From Marivita sp041725935 (GTDB lineage Bacteria; Pseudomonadota; Alphaproteobacteria; Rhodobacterales; Rhodobacteraceae): 64,000 bases of DNA. The stretch spans positions 124,001 to 188,000 of the forward strand of contig JBGRQD010000002.1 of NCBI GenBank assembly GCA_041725935.1. Reading direction: 5' to 3'. Below, in pieces: positions 8,504-17,138 of the stretch (its first letter is position 1; every line of letters begins with the position of its first letter). Made by a program: the position numbers and the translations under genes. The notes beneath the pieces are model-generated. The model made no database searches and was not told where the DNA came from. It was given only the letters and a program-made list of their open reading frames with translations.

Positions 8504-9984
8504 GCCAGTTTCCCGTCCAGAGCCGCCACGGCCACGCTGGCCTGTTCCACATCGTCGAACGGATAGACCGTGTCGCCCACGATCTGCCCGGTCTCATGCC
8601 CCTTGCCGCAAATCAGCAACGCATCACCCGGCCCGACCGCATCGACACCCCGCAGGATCGCCTCGGCGCGGTCACCCACCTCGGTGGCCTCGGGGGCACC
8701 CTCAAGCACTGCCGCCCGGATCGTCGCGGGATCTTCGCTGCGCGGGTTGTCGTCGGTCACGATCACCAGATCGGCGAACTCCGCCGCAGCCGCCCCCATC
8801 AATGGCCGCTTGCCCGGATCGCGGTCGCCACCCGCGCCGATGATGGCCACGAGACGTCCCATCACATGAGGACGGATCGCCTGACAGGCCGTCGCCACGG
8901 CATCTGGTGTGTGCGCATAATCGACATAGACCGCCGCGCCATTGCTGCGCGTCGCGGCCAGCTGCATCCGCCCGCGCACCGTTTCCAATTCAGGCAAGAC
9001 TGCGAAGACCCGGTCAGGTGCGGCCCCGCTGGCGATCACCAGACCGGCGGCAACCATAACGTTTTCGGCCTGAAATCCGCCGACAAGGTTCAGCCGCGTC
9101 TGAAAGGTCTCGCCGCCGAACTTGATCCGCACGTCCTGTCCCGTGGCATCGAACCGCTGCGCCAAAAGCGCCATGTCCGCCCCGCCATCCTTGCCGACGG
9201 TCATGATCTCCTGCCCGCGCGCCCGCGCGATGGCCAACATGTCCACGCCGCGCGCATCGTCGATATTGATGACGGCGATGGCATCCTCGGGCAGCACCCG
9301 TGCAAAAAGACCTGCCTTGGCGTCGAAATACGCCTCGAAGCTGTCGTGGTAGTCCAGATGGTCCTGCGTGAAATTCGTGAACCCCGCCGCGCGCAGGTTC
9401 ACCCCGTCCAGCCGCCGTTGCGCCAACCCGTGCGAGGACGCCTCCATCGCCGCATGATCGATCCCGGCCTCCGCGGCGCCCGCCAGAGCCCGGTGCAGCG
9501 TGATCGGCTCGGGCGTTGTGTGCATGAGCGGCGCCTGCCAGTCGCCCTCGACCCCTGTGGTCCCCAGATTGACCGCCGGATGGCCCAGCAATTGCCAGAT
9601 CCGCCGCACGAAACTGGCCACGCTGGTCTTGCCGTTGGTGCCGGTGACAGCCACCATCGTATCGGGCTGCTTTTCGAACCAGAGTGCAGCGCAAAAGGCC
9701 AGCGTCTGTCGCGGATCGGCGGCGATCACCACGGCTGCGGTCGATCCCGCCAGTTCTTCGCGGGCGATCTCTGCGCCGTCCATGTCGGTGAGTATCGCCG
9801 CAGCCCCCATGCGCAGGGCATATTGGATGAACTCGGCCCCATGCATCTTCGTGCCCGGCAGCGCTGCGAACAGATATCCGTCCTTCACATCGCGGCTGTC
9901 CACCGCAAGCCCGGTGACAATCGCATCCGCGCCCCCGCGCGCCGTCAGACCCAGCTCGCTCAGGCTTTTGCCCCCTGCTGCCAT
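8500..9984 (-). CDS. murE: UDP-N-acetylmuramoyl-L-alanyl-D-glutamate--2,6-diaminopimelate ligase
   Basis: A 494-residue Mur ligase that adds the third amino acid of the peptidoglycan stem. The P-loop AVTGTNGKTSVASF and the LGTTGVEG and HTTPEP substrate loops are present. VTDDNPRSEDP contains the DNPR motif that selects meso-diaminopimelate rather than lysine, as expected for a Gram-negative. It starts MAAGGKSLSELGL. A 43-bp gap separates it from the ftsI stop, the largest spacing within the block. Confidence 0.97.
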   Translation of the reverse strand: MAAGGKSLSELGLTARGGADAIVTGLAVDSRDVKDGYLFAALPGTKMHGAEFIQYALRMGAAAILTDMDGAEIAREELAGSTAAVVIAADPRQTLAFCAALWFEKQPDTMVAVTGTNGKTSVASFVRRIWQLLGHPAVNLGTTGVEGDWQAPLMHTTPEPITLHRALAGAAEAGIDHAAMEASSHGLAQRRLDGVNLRAAGFTNFTQDHLDYHDSFEAYFDAKAGLFARVLPEDAIAVINIDDARGVDMLAIARARGQEIMTVGKDGGADMALLAQRFDATGQDVRIKFGGETFQTRLNLVGGFQAENVMVAAGLVIASGAAPDRVFAVLPELETVRGRMQLAATRSNGAAVYVDYAHTPDAVATACQAIRPHVMGRLVAIIGAGGDRDPGKRPLMGAAAAEFADLVIVTDDNPRSEDPATIRAAVLEGAPEATEVGDRAEAILRGVDAVGPGDALLICGKGHETGQIVGDTVYPFDDVEQASVAVAALDGKLA

Positions 9985-10027
9985 GACGACCCCCTTGTGT
10001 CCTGTGTCTCGTTCCGGGCAGCTGCCC

Positions 10028-11815
10028 TCAGTTCGAGGTGTTGATGATGCCCGTCAAATGCCGCGTTTCGACCTCGGGACGCAAGCCCAGAAGCGGGGCA
10101 ATCCGGCGGATCATTTCCGCTGCCACCGGAACGGCTGTCCAGCCTGCCGTGCGGCGCGGCTTGGTGCCGCTGGTCTCGACCGGTTCGTCCAGCGTGACGA
10201 TCAGCACGTATTTCGGGTCATTGCTCGGAAACACCGACGCGAAGGTGTTGATCACCTTGTCATCGTAATAACCGCCGCCCCGCGCTTTGGGCTTGTCCGC
10301 CGTGCCGGTCTTGCCGCCGACCGAATAGCCCGGCACCTCGCCAAAGCTGGCGGTGCCTTCGGTCACGACCTTGCGCAGCATGTCGACGGATTGCCGCGCG
10401 GTAGCCTCGGACATCAGGCGCGGCCCAAGGCGCGGCCCGGTCTGCCGCAACAGCGTCGGTTCCACCTTGAAACCGCCATTGGCAATCGCTGCATAGCCCG
10501 CAGCCAGATGCATCGGGCTGGACGACAACCCGTGCCCATAAGAAATGGTCACCGTCGACAGATCGGTCCAGCGCTTCGGCAAAAGCGGTCTGCCGCCGGC
10601 AGCCTCGACAATCTCCAGCGGCGTCGGCTCAAAGAACCCCAAGCCCTTGAGGAATTCCTGCTGCCGCTCTGCACCGATGGCCAGCGCCAGACGACCGGTC
10701 CCCCGGTTCGAGCTTTTGACGATGATATCGGAGACAGACAAAGGCCCGTAATTCTTGTTCTGGAATTCCCCGATTGGAAATCCGCCGACCCGCATCGGAC
10801 CGGAGGTGTCGATCACCGTTTCCGGGCCGACCAAACCCAGTTCCAGCGCCTGCGCCGACGCGAACACCTTGAACGTCGATCCCAGTTCGTAGACGCCCTG
10901 AACCGCGCGGTTGAACAGCGGGCTGTCGGCAGCCTCGCCTTGGGTCAAAGGCCGTGGCCGGTCGTTCGGATCGAAATCCGGCAGCGAGGCAATCGCGATC
11001 ACCTCGCCGGTGTAGATGTCCATCAGGATGCTCGCCGCACCCTTGGCATTCATCAGGTTCATGCCACCCTGAAGCACACGCTCGGTTGCCGCCTGAATGG
11101 TCAGGTCCAGTGACAGCACCAGCGGCGCACCTTCACGGGCGGGATCACGCAACTGTTCGTCAAAGAATTTCTCGATACCCGCGGTGCCGATAACTTCAGC
11201 AGAATGAACACCTTCACGACCAAAGCTCGCGCCCCCCAGCACATGCGCCGCCAGAGAACCATTGGGATACAACCGCATCTCGCGCGGGCCGAAAAGAAGC
11301 CCCGGCTCGCCAATGTCATGCACGCGCTGTTTCTGCTCGGGGCTGAGTTTCTTACGCACCCACATGAACTTACGCTTGCCAGTGAAGTCAGTGCGCAAAC
11401 GTTCTTCGTTAAGTTCCGGAAAAATCTTGACCAATTCCGCCGCGGTACGGATCGGGTCCACCATCTGCTGCGGATGCGCGTAGAGCGAAAAGGTCTCCAT
11501 GTTGGTCGCAAGAACGCGCCCCTGCCGGTCCACGATATCGGCACGGCTGGCGATGATCGACGCGCCCGACGCCTGTGCGCGGGGCTCTTCCGGCTCGGAT
11601 GCGGCCAGCGTGCCCATGCGTGCGCCCACGACCACAAAGGCACAGAAGAACATCACCGCCATGACCAACAGCCGCCCCTCGGCCCTTGACCGCGCCCTGT
11701 CGCGCATCTGTTCGTGCCGGATGCGGAGATTCTCGCGCTCGATGGCGTCAGGGTTTTCCCCCTTGCGCCGCGCGTCGAGGATTTGGGCCAGGGGTCGAAG
11801 CGGCGTGCGGATCAT
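10028..11815 (-). CDS. ftsI: Peptidoglycan D,D-transpeptidase FtsI (PBP3)
   Basis: Septal class-B penicillin-binding protein that crosslinks peptidoglycan at division. It has 595 residues, with one N-terminal membrane anchor at about 47-68. The transpeptidase motifs are complete: S313-TF-K316, SSN at 368-370 and KTGT at 502-505. The C-terminus ends HLTGIINTSN. The cytoplasmic N-terminus is rich in charged residues. The start overlaps ftsL by 4 bp (ATGA). Confidence 0.97.
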   Translation of the reverse strand: MIRTPLRPLAQILDARRKGENPDAIERENLRIRHEQMRDRARSRAEGRLLVMAVMFFCAFVVVGARMGTLAASEPEEPRAQASGASIIASRADIVDRQGRVLATNMETFSLYAHPQQMVDPIRTAAELVKIFPELNEERLRTDFTGKRKFMWVRKKLSPEQKQRVHDIGEPGLLFGPREMRLYPNGSLAAHVLGGASFGREGVHSAEVIGTAGIEKFFDEQLRDPAREGAPLVLSLDLTIQAATERVLQGGMNLMNAKGAASILMDIYTGEVIAIASLPDFDPNDRPRPLTQGEAADSPLFNRAVQGVYELGSTFKVFASAQALELGLVGPETVIDTSGPMRVGGFPIGEFQNKNYGPLSVSDIIVKSSNRGTGRLALAIGAERQQEFLKGLGFFEPTPLEIVEAAGGRPLLPKRWTDLSTVTISYGHGLSSSPMHLAAGYAAIANGGFKVEPTLLRQTGPRLGPRLMSEATARQSVDMLRKVVTEGTASFGEVPGYSVGGKTGTADKPKARGGGYYDDKVINTFASVFPSNDPKYVLIVTLDEPVETSGTKPRRTAGWTAVPVAAEMIRRIAPLLGLRPEVETRHLTGIINTSN

Positions 11816-12159
11816 GGCTCTTGCGCTCCCGCGCTGGAAATCTCGACCGGGTCCGTGATGGGAAGTTCAGGCAGTTGCGGAAACGCGATCTGGTCCACAC
11901 GTCCGAACTGGTCAGGCTCGAACGGCATCAGGCCCAGCCGCTCGAAATTGACTTCGGCCAGATCGCGCAGCCGGTCGGGACGGTTCAGATAGGCCCATTC
12001 CGCCTTGAGCACTGCAAGGCGCGCCCGCGCCTGACCGATCTCGGCCCGCACCGCCTGCGCCTCACCCAAAGCGGCCTGCGTCTTGTAATTCTCGTGATAT
12101 GCCCAGAACGCCGCCGCGATGACGGACAGGAACGTCAGGACATAGAGCAGCGAACGCAT
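11812..12159 (-). CDS. ftsL: Cell division protein FtsL
   Basis: A 115-residue bitopic divisome protein. The hydrophobic segment spans about residues 3-22, followed by a heptad-like coiled coil (TQAALGEAQAVRAEIGQARARLAVLKAEW) and the conserved FtsL-type PDRLRDLAEVNF..LGL segment. It works with FtsB and FtsQ to position FtsI/FtsW. Its ATG shares one base with the rsmH stop (TGATG) and its stop overlaps ftsI, so position supports the call as strongly as sequence. Confidence 0.9.
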   Translation of the reverse strand: MRSLLYVLTFLSVIAAAFWAYHENYKTQAALGEAQAVRAEIGQARARLAVLKAEWAYLNRPDRLRDLAEVNFERLGLMPFEPDQFGRVDQIAFPQLPELPITDPVEISSAGAQEP

Positions 12160-13148
12160 CAGCGGTCTTCCTTCAATTGCGGCAGGGCGATCTGCCCCGC
12201 GTCGATCTCGCCCGAGGGGGCGTCCGTGCGCCGCGCCACGCGCAGCTTGGCCGACCGCGACCGCGGGTTCACGGCCAATTCATCATCATCCGGACCCACC
12301 GCCTTGCGGGTCACGATCTGGAACGCCGGGGTGTCTTCCTCGATCTCGGGTGCATAGCGGTTGGCCCGCCCCGATTGCCCGCCGCGCGCTTGCAGGAACC
12401 GCTTGACCATCCGGTCCTCGACCGAATGAAAGCTGACCACCGCAAGCAATCCGCCGGGTTTCAACGCCCGCTCCGCCGCCATCAACCCGCGCATCAGCGC
12501 GCCGTATTCATCGTTCACCGCGATCCGAAGGGCCTGAAAACTGCGCGTCGCCGGGTGCGATTGTCCGGGCTTGGGGCGTGGCAGGCAGGATTCCACGATC
12601 CGCGTCAGCTCCAGCGTCCGGGTGATCGGCGCCACCTTGCGTGCCGCCACGATCGCCTTGGCAATCCGCCGCGAGGCGCGTTCTTCGCCGTAAGTATAAA
12701 GAATGTCGGCAATATCGAATTCGTCCGCTTCATTGACGATATCCGCCGCAGACGGCCCGTCCTGCCCCATCCGCATGTCCAGAGGCCCGTCCTTCATGAA
12801 GGAAAACCCGCGCTCTGCCAGATCAAGCTGCATCGACGACACACCAAGGTCGAGAACCACCCCATCCACCTCTGACGCGATCTGATCCATCTCGGCAAAA
12901 TTTGCGCGGTGCAGCTCGATCCGGCCATCAAACTCCGGCAACCACCCCGACGCCATCTCGTGCGCCAGCGGATCACGGTCGATACCGATAACCTTGTCGG
13001 CTCCTGCTTCGATCAGTCCGCGCGCATATCCGCCCGCACCAAAGGTGCCGTCCACCCAGACACCCGTGACCGGCGTCACCGCCCGCAGGAGCGGAGCAAG
13101 AAGGACGGGAATGTGAGAATCGGCAGAAGGGGTGGCAGCAGCAGACAT
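12159..13148 (-). CDS. rsmH: 16S rRNA (cytosine(1402)-N4)-methyltransferase RsmH
   Basis: SAM-dependent methyltransferase (formerly MraW) that N4-methylates C1402 of 16S rRNA in the P-site. It has 329 residues. It starts MSAAATPSADSHIPVLL and carries motif I WVDGTFGAGGYARGLIE, the acidic IGIDRDP strand, VLDLGVSSMQLD, and the family motif RSFQALRIAVNDE. The start lies 6 bp after the mraZ stop and the stop overlaps ftsL. Confidence 0.97.
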   Translation of the reverse strand: MSAAATPSADSHIPVLLAPLLRAVTPVTGVWVDGTFGAGGYARGLIEAGADKVIGIDRDPLAHEMASGWLPEFDGRIELHRANFAEMDQIASEVDGVVLDLGVSSMQLDLAERGFSFMKDGPLDMRMGQDGPSAADIVNEADEFDIADILYTYGEERASRRIAKAIVAARKVAPITRTLELTRIVESCLPRPKPGQSHPATRSFQALRIAVNDEYGALMRGLMAAERALKPGGLLAVVSFHSVEDRMVKRFLQARGGQSGRANRYAPEIEEDTPAFQIVTRKAVGPDDDELAVNPRSRSAKLRVARRTDAPSGEIDAGQIALPQLKEDR

Positions 13149-13154
13149 TTACGG

Positions 13155-13664
13155 TCAGCCCCCCGGCTGCTGATCCAGGAAGATGAGCGGATCGACATCG
13201 TCGGGCAGCTCGTCGAGCCACTCGTCGGTTGCAGCCTGCTCCTCTGCCTCGAAGGTTTCGGGATCCCAGATCTGGAACGTGTCGCCCGCACCGATGAAGA
13301 ACGCCTCGGTCGACAGCCCGATCTTTTCGCGCAGCTTTGCGGGCAGCACCAGCCGCCCGGTTTCGTCCACGCTGGTCGCATGTGATTGCCCGTTGAAGAG
13401 GCGTTGCAGCATCTTGCGCTCGACCGACCCACGCGGGAGCGCCTCGATCTTCTCGTCCACCTCTTCGATGGCCGTGACCGTATAGCATTCAAGGTATTTG
13501 CGGCGCTTGTCGCCGTAGACGATGATCAGCTCAGGGTTCAGGCCTTCGATGAATGCCGGGTCGCCAGCTTCAAGCACACGGCGAAACGAGGCCGGGATTG
13601 ACACCCTGCCCTTGCCATCAACCTTGTGATGACTTTCACCTCTGAACCTTAGCCTGCGGGTCAC
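13155..13664 (-). CDS. mraZ: Transcriptional regulator MraZ
   Basis: A dimeric SpoVT/AbrB-type DNA-binding protein that represses the dcw operon. It contains two repeats: FRGESHHKVDGKGRVSIPASFR and the later DETGRLVLPAKLREKIGL, each with the DxKGR/DxxGR core. The GTG at 13664 (VTRRLRFRGE) is chosen because it gives 169 residues and places FRG near the N-terminus as in relatives; a longer frame to 13730 would read through the upstream hairpin. AAAGGA lies about 11 bases before the GTG. It is the first gene of the seven-gene operon. Confidence 0.88.
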   Translation of the reverse strand: MTRRLRFRGESHHKVDGKGRVSIPASFRRVLEAGDPAFIEGLNPELIIVYGDKRRKYLECYTVTAIEEVDEKIEALPRGSVERKMLQRLFNGQSHATSVDETGRLVLPAKLREKIGLSTEAFFIGAGDTFQIWDPETFEAEEQAATDEWLDELPDDVDPLIFLDQQPGG

Positions 13665-13704
13665 TGCCCTACCGGTCCTTTCACTACGATGGCCCCTGGA
13701 AACG

Positions 13705-13911
13705 GAAACGGCGGGTTGATCTGCTGCCACTGATCAACCCGCCGTCCGTGTCCCGTTTCCGGGAAGTCCGACTGCGCGCGCCACCTGGGGGGATGTCTGC
13801 TCGCCCGCGCGCCGGATCTCTGTGTTAGATGAAAGCGGGTGCCTGTATGAAACCTGCTTTTTTTATTGTTTGGATACCGCGTCGAGGTCTGTGCGCCTCG
13901 TTTGCTGTTCC
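13705..13911 (-). ncRNA. upsM: Candidate UpsM-like leader sRNA upstream of mraZ
   Basis: In Rhodobacter sphaeroides the dcw mRNA starts far upstream of mraZ, and most transcripts stop prematurely to give the roughly 200-nt sRNA UpsM. Here the same position holds a long non-coding leader ending in a perfect 14-bp hairpin followed on the minus strand by TTTCCGTTT. The 5' end given is only an estimate based on the length known in Rhodobacter; no clear -10/-35 was found. Sequence homology to UpsM was not tested. Confidence 0.4.
13708..13745 (-). terminator. Perfect 14-bp hairpin in the mraZ leader (attenuator-like)
   Basis: Arms ACGGCGGGTTGATC and GATCAACCCGCCGT are exact inverted repeats separated by 10 bases. 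On the minus strand the hairpin is followed by TTTCCGTTTCC and the mraZ GTG lies about 44 bases downstream. The location inside the 5' leader suggests a partial terminator controlling read-through into the dcw operon. Confidence 0.65.
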
Positions 13912-13940
13912 TGCTCTCATCTCGTGCACTATGGATGTCA

Positions 13941-13974
13941 TGGGAAAGCATGGGTCGCAACTGTTTTTTATGGG
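13941..13974 (+). promoter_or_regulatory. Candidate MraZ boxes (TGGG repeats in 10-bp register)
   Basis: TGGGN occurs at 13941, 13951 and 13971, exactly on a 10-bp phase with one missing position at 13961; a degenerate TGGA lies at 13932. MraZ of E. coli binds three TGGGN repeats separated by 5 nt at its own promoter. Here the boxes read on the strand opposite mraZ and lie about 280 bp upstream of its start, consistent with a promoter ahead of a long leader. Confidence 0.45.
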
Positions 13975-14338
13975 AATTTACGTCTACATGCTGTCTCAAC
14001 CCACCGCTTAGAACCAAATCTGGTAGCGAATTGGTCAAATTTCATCAAAATACACCACACGCTTGCAATTTAGACACAATATATAGAGCAATCAGCCGCG
14101 CAGGATCATTGCCCATAATTTCCCACAGCCGCAACAAACAAACCAAGAACATTACAAATCCGAAACAAATCTGCCTGTCAAAATCACCGATTTTCAGAGG
14201 AAATCCACCCGAATCACCTGTTTGATTCGAGATGTCGCAGGGCCGTTGGACTACCCGTCCCATCATTTCCCATGCCAATTCCGCCGCTTCCCCCGGATCG
14301 GCAATGCTTGCAATGCATGTCACCCGGTTGTACGCCAA

Positions 14339-14503
14339 ATCTGTCATGGTCCGGGCAACCCCCGGTGAAAAGGGAACGTGGTGCAACGCCACGACTGCCC
14401 CCGCAACTGTAAGCGGCGAGCGTGTTCGGCATATGCCACTGGGAAACCGGGAAGGCCCGAGCCACGCGAAGACCCGCAAGTCAGGAGACCTGCCGTGACA
14501 GAT
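14339..14503 (+). promoter_or_regulatory. Cobalamin (B12) riboswitch
   Basis: The classic B12-element core is present in order: GGTGAAAAGGGAA (14364 on), GTGCAACGCCAC, the strictly conserved GCCCCCGCAACTGTAAGCGG (14397 on), GCCACTGG, GGGAAGGC, and AAGTCAGGAGACCTGCC ending at 14494. The P1 closing stem is ATCTGTCA (14339-14346) with TGACAGAT (14496-14503). It lies 115 bp upstream of btuC and should switch off the transport operon when adenosyl- or methylcobalamin is abundant. Confidence 0.96.
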
Positions 14504-14535
14504 CACCCTACACTCGCGCGGGGCGCGCGGGATGT

Positions 14536-14584
14536 GACGGTACTCCGGCGTGGTGACAGTCACCGTCTTTGGGCGTGCCCAAAG
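14536..14584 (+). promoter_or_regulatory. Probable expression platform of the cobalamin riboswitch
   Basis: Between the aptamer and btuC lie overlapping hairpins: GACGGT (14536) can pair with ACCGTC (14562), the nested GGTGAC-A-GTCACC forms a competing stem, and CTTTGGG-CGTG-CCCAAAG (14567-14584) is a tight 7-bp stem. No T-run follows, so a translational or Rho-dependent mechanism is more likely than intrinsic termination. The btuC Shine-Dalgarno (GGGAGG, 14605-14610) lies just beyond. Confidence 0.45.
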
Positions 14585-14617
14585 GCTTGATATGTTAAAC
14601 GCGCGGGAGGCAGAGCG

Positions 14618-15598
14618 GTGAAGCTCTTATTTGCGCTGATGGGTCTGACGGCGGCGATGTTCCTTGCATCGCTCTTTGTCGGCTACGCAGCGATTTCAGT
14701 ACCCGAAGGTCTGGCCGCGCTGTTCGGTCAGGGCAACCCGCTTTATGTCACCGTCATGCAGGACATCCGCCTGCCCCGCGCGCTGTTGGCGGCGATGGTC
14801 GGCGTGTCGCTGGGCCTGTCCGGTGCCGCGATGCAAGGCTTCCTGCGCAATCCGCTGGCCGAACCGGGGCTGATCGGCGTGTCCGGCTCTGCCGCGCTTG
14901 GTGCCGTGATCGCGCTGCAAACCGGATTGGCCGCCGCGTTTTTCCTGGCCCTGCCCCTCATCGCCCTTGGCTTTGCCGGGATCGCCGTCGGGCTGATCCT
15001 GCTGCTGGCCGGCCCGCGCGGATCGTCGCTCACACTGATCCTTGCCGGCATCGCCGTATCTGCCTTTGCCGCAGCCCTCACCTCGCTCACGCTGAACCTG
15101 TCGCCCAACCCCTATGCCGCGTCCGAGATCATGTTCTGGATGATGGGTTCCGTCGCCAACCGAGCGATGAGCCATGTCTGGCTGGCGCTGCCGATCATGG
15201 CGCTCGGCTGGATGGCGCTGGCCGGTCTGGGGCGCGGGCTCGATGCGCTCACGCTGGGCGAGGACGCGGCAGAGGCGATGGGCATCTCGCTCTCGCGCCT
15301 GCGCGTGCAATTGCTCTTCGGCACCGCCGCCGCGGTCGGGGCCGCCACCGCTGTGGCCGGTGCTGTCGGCTTTGTCGGTCTGGTCGTGCCGCATATCCTG
15401 CGCCGCTTTGCCCATGGTCGCCCGTCGACCCTGCTCTGGGCCTCGGCCCTGGGCGGCGCTGCGATGGTCCTTGCCGCCGATCTGGTGACCCGGCTGGTGC
15501 TGCCGGAACGCGACCTCAAACTCGGCGTCGTCATGGCCCTGATCGGCGCGCCGCTCTTCCTGCACCTTATATACAAGACACGGAGGGAAATCGCATGA
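14618..15598 (+). CDS. btuC: Cobalamin ABC transporter permease BtuC (FecCD family)
   Basis: A 326-residue inner-membrane permease with about nine to ten hydrophobic segments. FecCD hallmarks include RLPRALLAAMVGVSLGLSGAAMQGFLRNPLAEPGLIG (the consensus RLPR...GAALAGAG...NPLA.P..LG) and the C-terminal GAVGFVGLVVPHILR..HG coupling segment. GTG is the start, supported by GGGAGG 7 bases upstream. B12 specificity is inferred from the riboswitch and from btuF, since FecCD permeases also serve haem and siderophores. It overlaps btuD by 4 bp (ATGA). Confidence 0.92.
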   Translation: MKLLFALMGLTAAMFLASLFVGYAAISVPEGLAALFGQGNPLYVTVMQDIRLPRALLAAMVGVSLGLSGAAMQGFLRNPLAEPGLIGVSGSAALGAVIALQTGLAAAFFLALPLIALGFAGIAVGLILLLAGPRGSSLTLILAGIAVSAFAAALTSLTLNLSPNPYAASEIMFWMMGSVANRAMSHVWLALPIMALGWMALAGLGRGLDALTLGEDAAEAMGISLSRLRVQLLFGTAAAVGAATAVAGAVGFVGLVVPHILRRFAHGRPSTLLWASALGGAAMVLAADLVTRLVLPERDLKLGVVMALIGAPLFLHLIYKTRREIA

Positions 15599-16353
15599 CG
15601 CTCCTGTCGGTGCAGAACCTCACCGTGCGGCGCGGCGAATGTCCCGTGGTGGATGCCGCCTCCTTCAGCATCGGTCCCGGCGAATGTGTCGGCCTGATCG
15701 GCCCCAATGGCGCAGGCAAGACCTCGCTCCTGCGCGGAGCCTTGGGCCTCCTGCCCTTCGAGGGGACCAGCAGCCTCGCCGCCCTGCCGCCGCGACAGCG
15801 CGCCGCCCAGGCCGCATGGCTGCCGCAGACCCGCGAAATCGCGTGGCCCATGTCGGTCGAACGCATCGTCGCCCTTGGCCGTCTGCCCTACCTTGCCCGC
15901 GGCGCACGGCTCAGCCCCACGGATCAAGGCGCGGTCGATGCCGCCCTCACCCGCATGGGGCTGCAGACTTTCCGAACCCGTCTGGCCACAGCGCTCTCGG
16001 GTGGCGAACAGGCCCGCGTGCTGATCGCCCGCACGCTGGCGCAGGACACGCCACTCTTGATGGCGGATGAACCCATCGCAGGACTCGATCCCGCCGCCCA
16101 GATTGCCACGCTTCAGGTGTTCGAGACCCTGGCACAGGAAGGCCGCGCGGTGCTGACCTCGCTGCACGACCTGTCGCTGGCCGGACGCTATTGCACGCGG
16201 CTGATTATGATGGGTGCCGGTCGCATCATCGCCGATGGCCCACCGGACCAGATCCTGACCGCCGCGCGGCTGGAAGAGGTGTTTCACCTAGAGGCAAATA
16301 TCGTGCCCACACCACATGGCCCGCTGGTCCAACCCCTTGGAGTGATCCAATGA
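15595..16353 (+). CDS. btuD: Cobalamin ABC transporter ATP-binding protein BtuD
   Basis: A 252-residue ABC ATPase. Walker A is GPNGAGKTSLL (residues about 40-50), the signature is ALSGGEQARVLIARTLAQ, Walker B is LLMADEPIAGLD and the H-loop follows in LTSLHDLSLAGRYC. It energises BtuC in the cytoplasm. ATGA overlaps on both sides (btuC and btuF) indicate tightly coupled translation. Between Walker A and the signature the sequence matches FepC/BtuD-type importers (WPMSVERIVALGRLPY). Confidence 0.93.
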   Translation: MTLLSVQNLTVRRGECPVVDAASFSIGPGECVGLIGPNGAGKTSLLRGALGLLPFEGTSSLAALPPRQRAAQAAWLPQTREIAWPMSVERIVALGRLPYLARGARLSPTDQGAVDAALTRMGLQTFRTRLATALSGGEQARVLIARTLAQDTPLLMADEPIAGLDPAAQIATLQVFETLAQEGRAVLTSLHDLSLAGRYCTRLIMMGAGRIIADGPPDQILTAARLEEVFHLEANIVPTPHGPLVQPLGVIQ

Positions 16354-17138
16354 CTGCCCCGCAACGCATCGTCTGCCTGACCGAGGAAACGGTCGAAACG
16401 CTTTACCTGCTGGGTCAGGAAGACCGCATCGTCGGCGTCACCGGCTATGCCGTGCGCCCCAAGCGCGTGCGGCAGGAAAAGCCCCGCGTCGGCGCCTTCA
16501 CCTCTGCCGACATTCCCAAGATCCTCGCGCTGCGTCCCGATCTGGTGCTCACCTTTTCGGACCTGCAAGCCGACATCGCGTCCGAGCTGATCCGCGCCGG
16601 GATCGAGGTGATGGCCTTCAACCAGCGCGACGTGGCAGGCATCCTGCGCATGATCCGCATGTTGGGCCGCCTCACCGATTGCAGCGACCGCGCCGAAGCA
16701 CTGGCCCAAGGCTTCGAGACCCGCATCGCCACCCTGCGCGCCCACGCGGCAGACCACCGCCCGCGCGTCTATTTCGAGGAATGGGACGATCCGATGATCA
16801 CCAGCATCGGCTGGGCCTCCGACCTGATCGAAATCGCGGGCGGCACCGATTGCTTTGCCCATCTCCGCCATGAGGCGTCGGCAAAGGACCGCATTGTGAC
16901 GTCTCGGGACGTGATCGACGCGGCACCGGACATCATTGTCGCCTCATGGTGTGGCAAGAAGGTGAGACCGGAAAAGATCGCCGCGCGCCCCGGCTGGGAC
17001 GTGATCCCAGCGGTCGCGCAAAACCGCATCGTCGAAATCAAGTCACCGCTGATCCTGCAACCCGGCCCCGCCGCCCTCAGCGATGGGCTTGACGCCCTGA
17101 TCGCCGCCATCTTCCCCAAGGACGTTCCCGCATGCTGA
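16350..17138 (+). CDS. btuF: Cobalamin-binding protein BtuF-like, without a visible signal peptide
   Basis: A 262-residue class-III substrate-binding protein of the BtuF/FhuD type: RIVCLTEETVETLYLLGQEDRIVGVT, then LALRPDLVLTFSDLQADIASELIRAG, and a C-terminal lobe with VDAAPDIIVASWCGKK-like sequence. Such proteins are normally periplasmic, yet this frame starts MTAPQRIVCLTEET with the mature beta strand immediately. The ATG overlaps the btuD stop (ATGA), and upstream in-frame sequence does not encode a hydrophobic leader. Either it acts in the cytoplasm or is exported non-classically. Roles in B12 binding are inferred from the operon and riboswitch. Confidence 0.82.
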   Translation: MTAPQRIVCLTEETVETLYLLGQEDRIVGVTGYAVRPKRVRQEKPRVGAFTSADIPKILALRPDLVLTFSDLQADIASELIRAGIEVMAFNQRDVAGILRMIRMLGRLTDCSDRAEALAQGFETRIATLRAHAADHRPRVYFEEWDDPMITSIGWASDLIEIAGGTDCFAHLRHEASAKDRIVTSRDVIDAAPDIIVASWCGKKVRPEKIAARPGWDVIPAVAQNRIVEIKSPLILQPGPAALSDGLDALIAAIFPKDVPAC

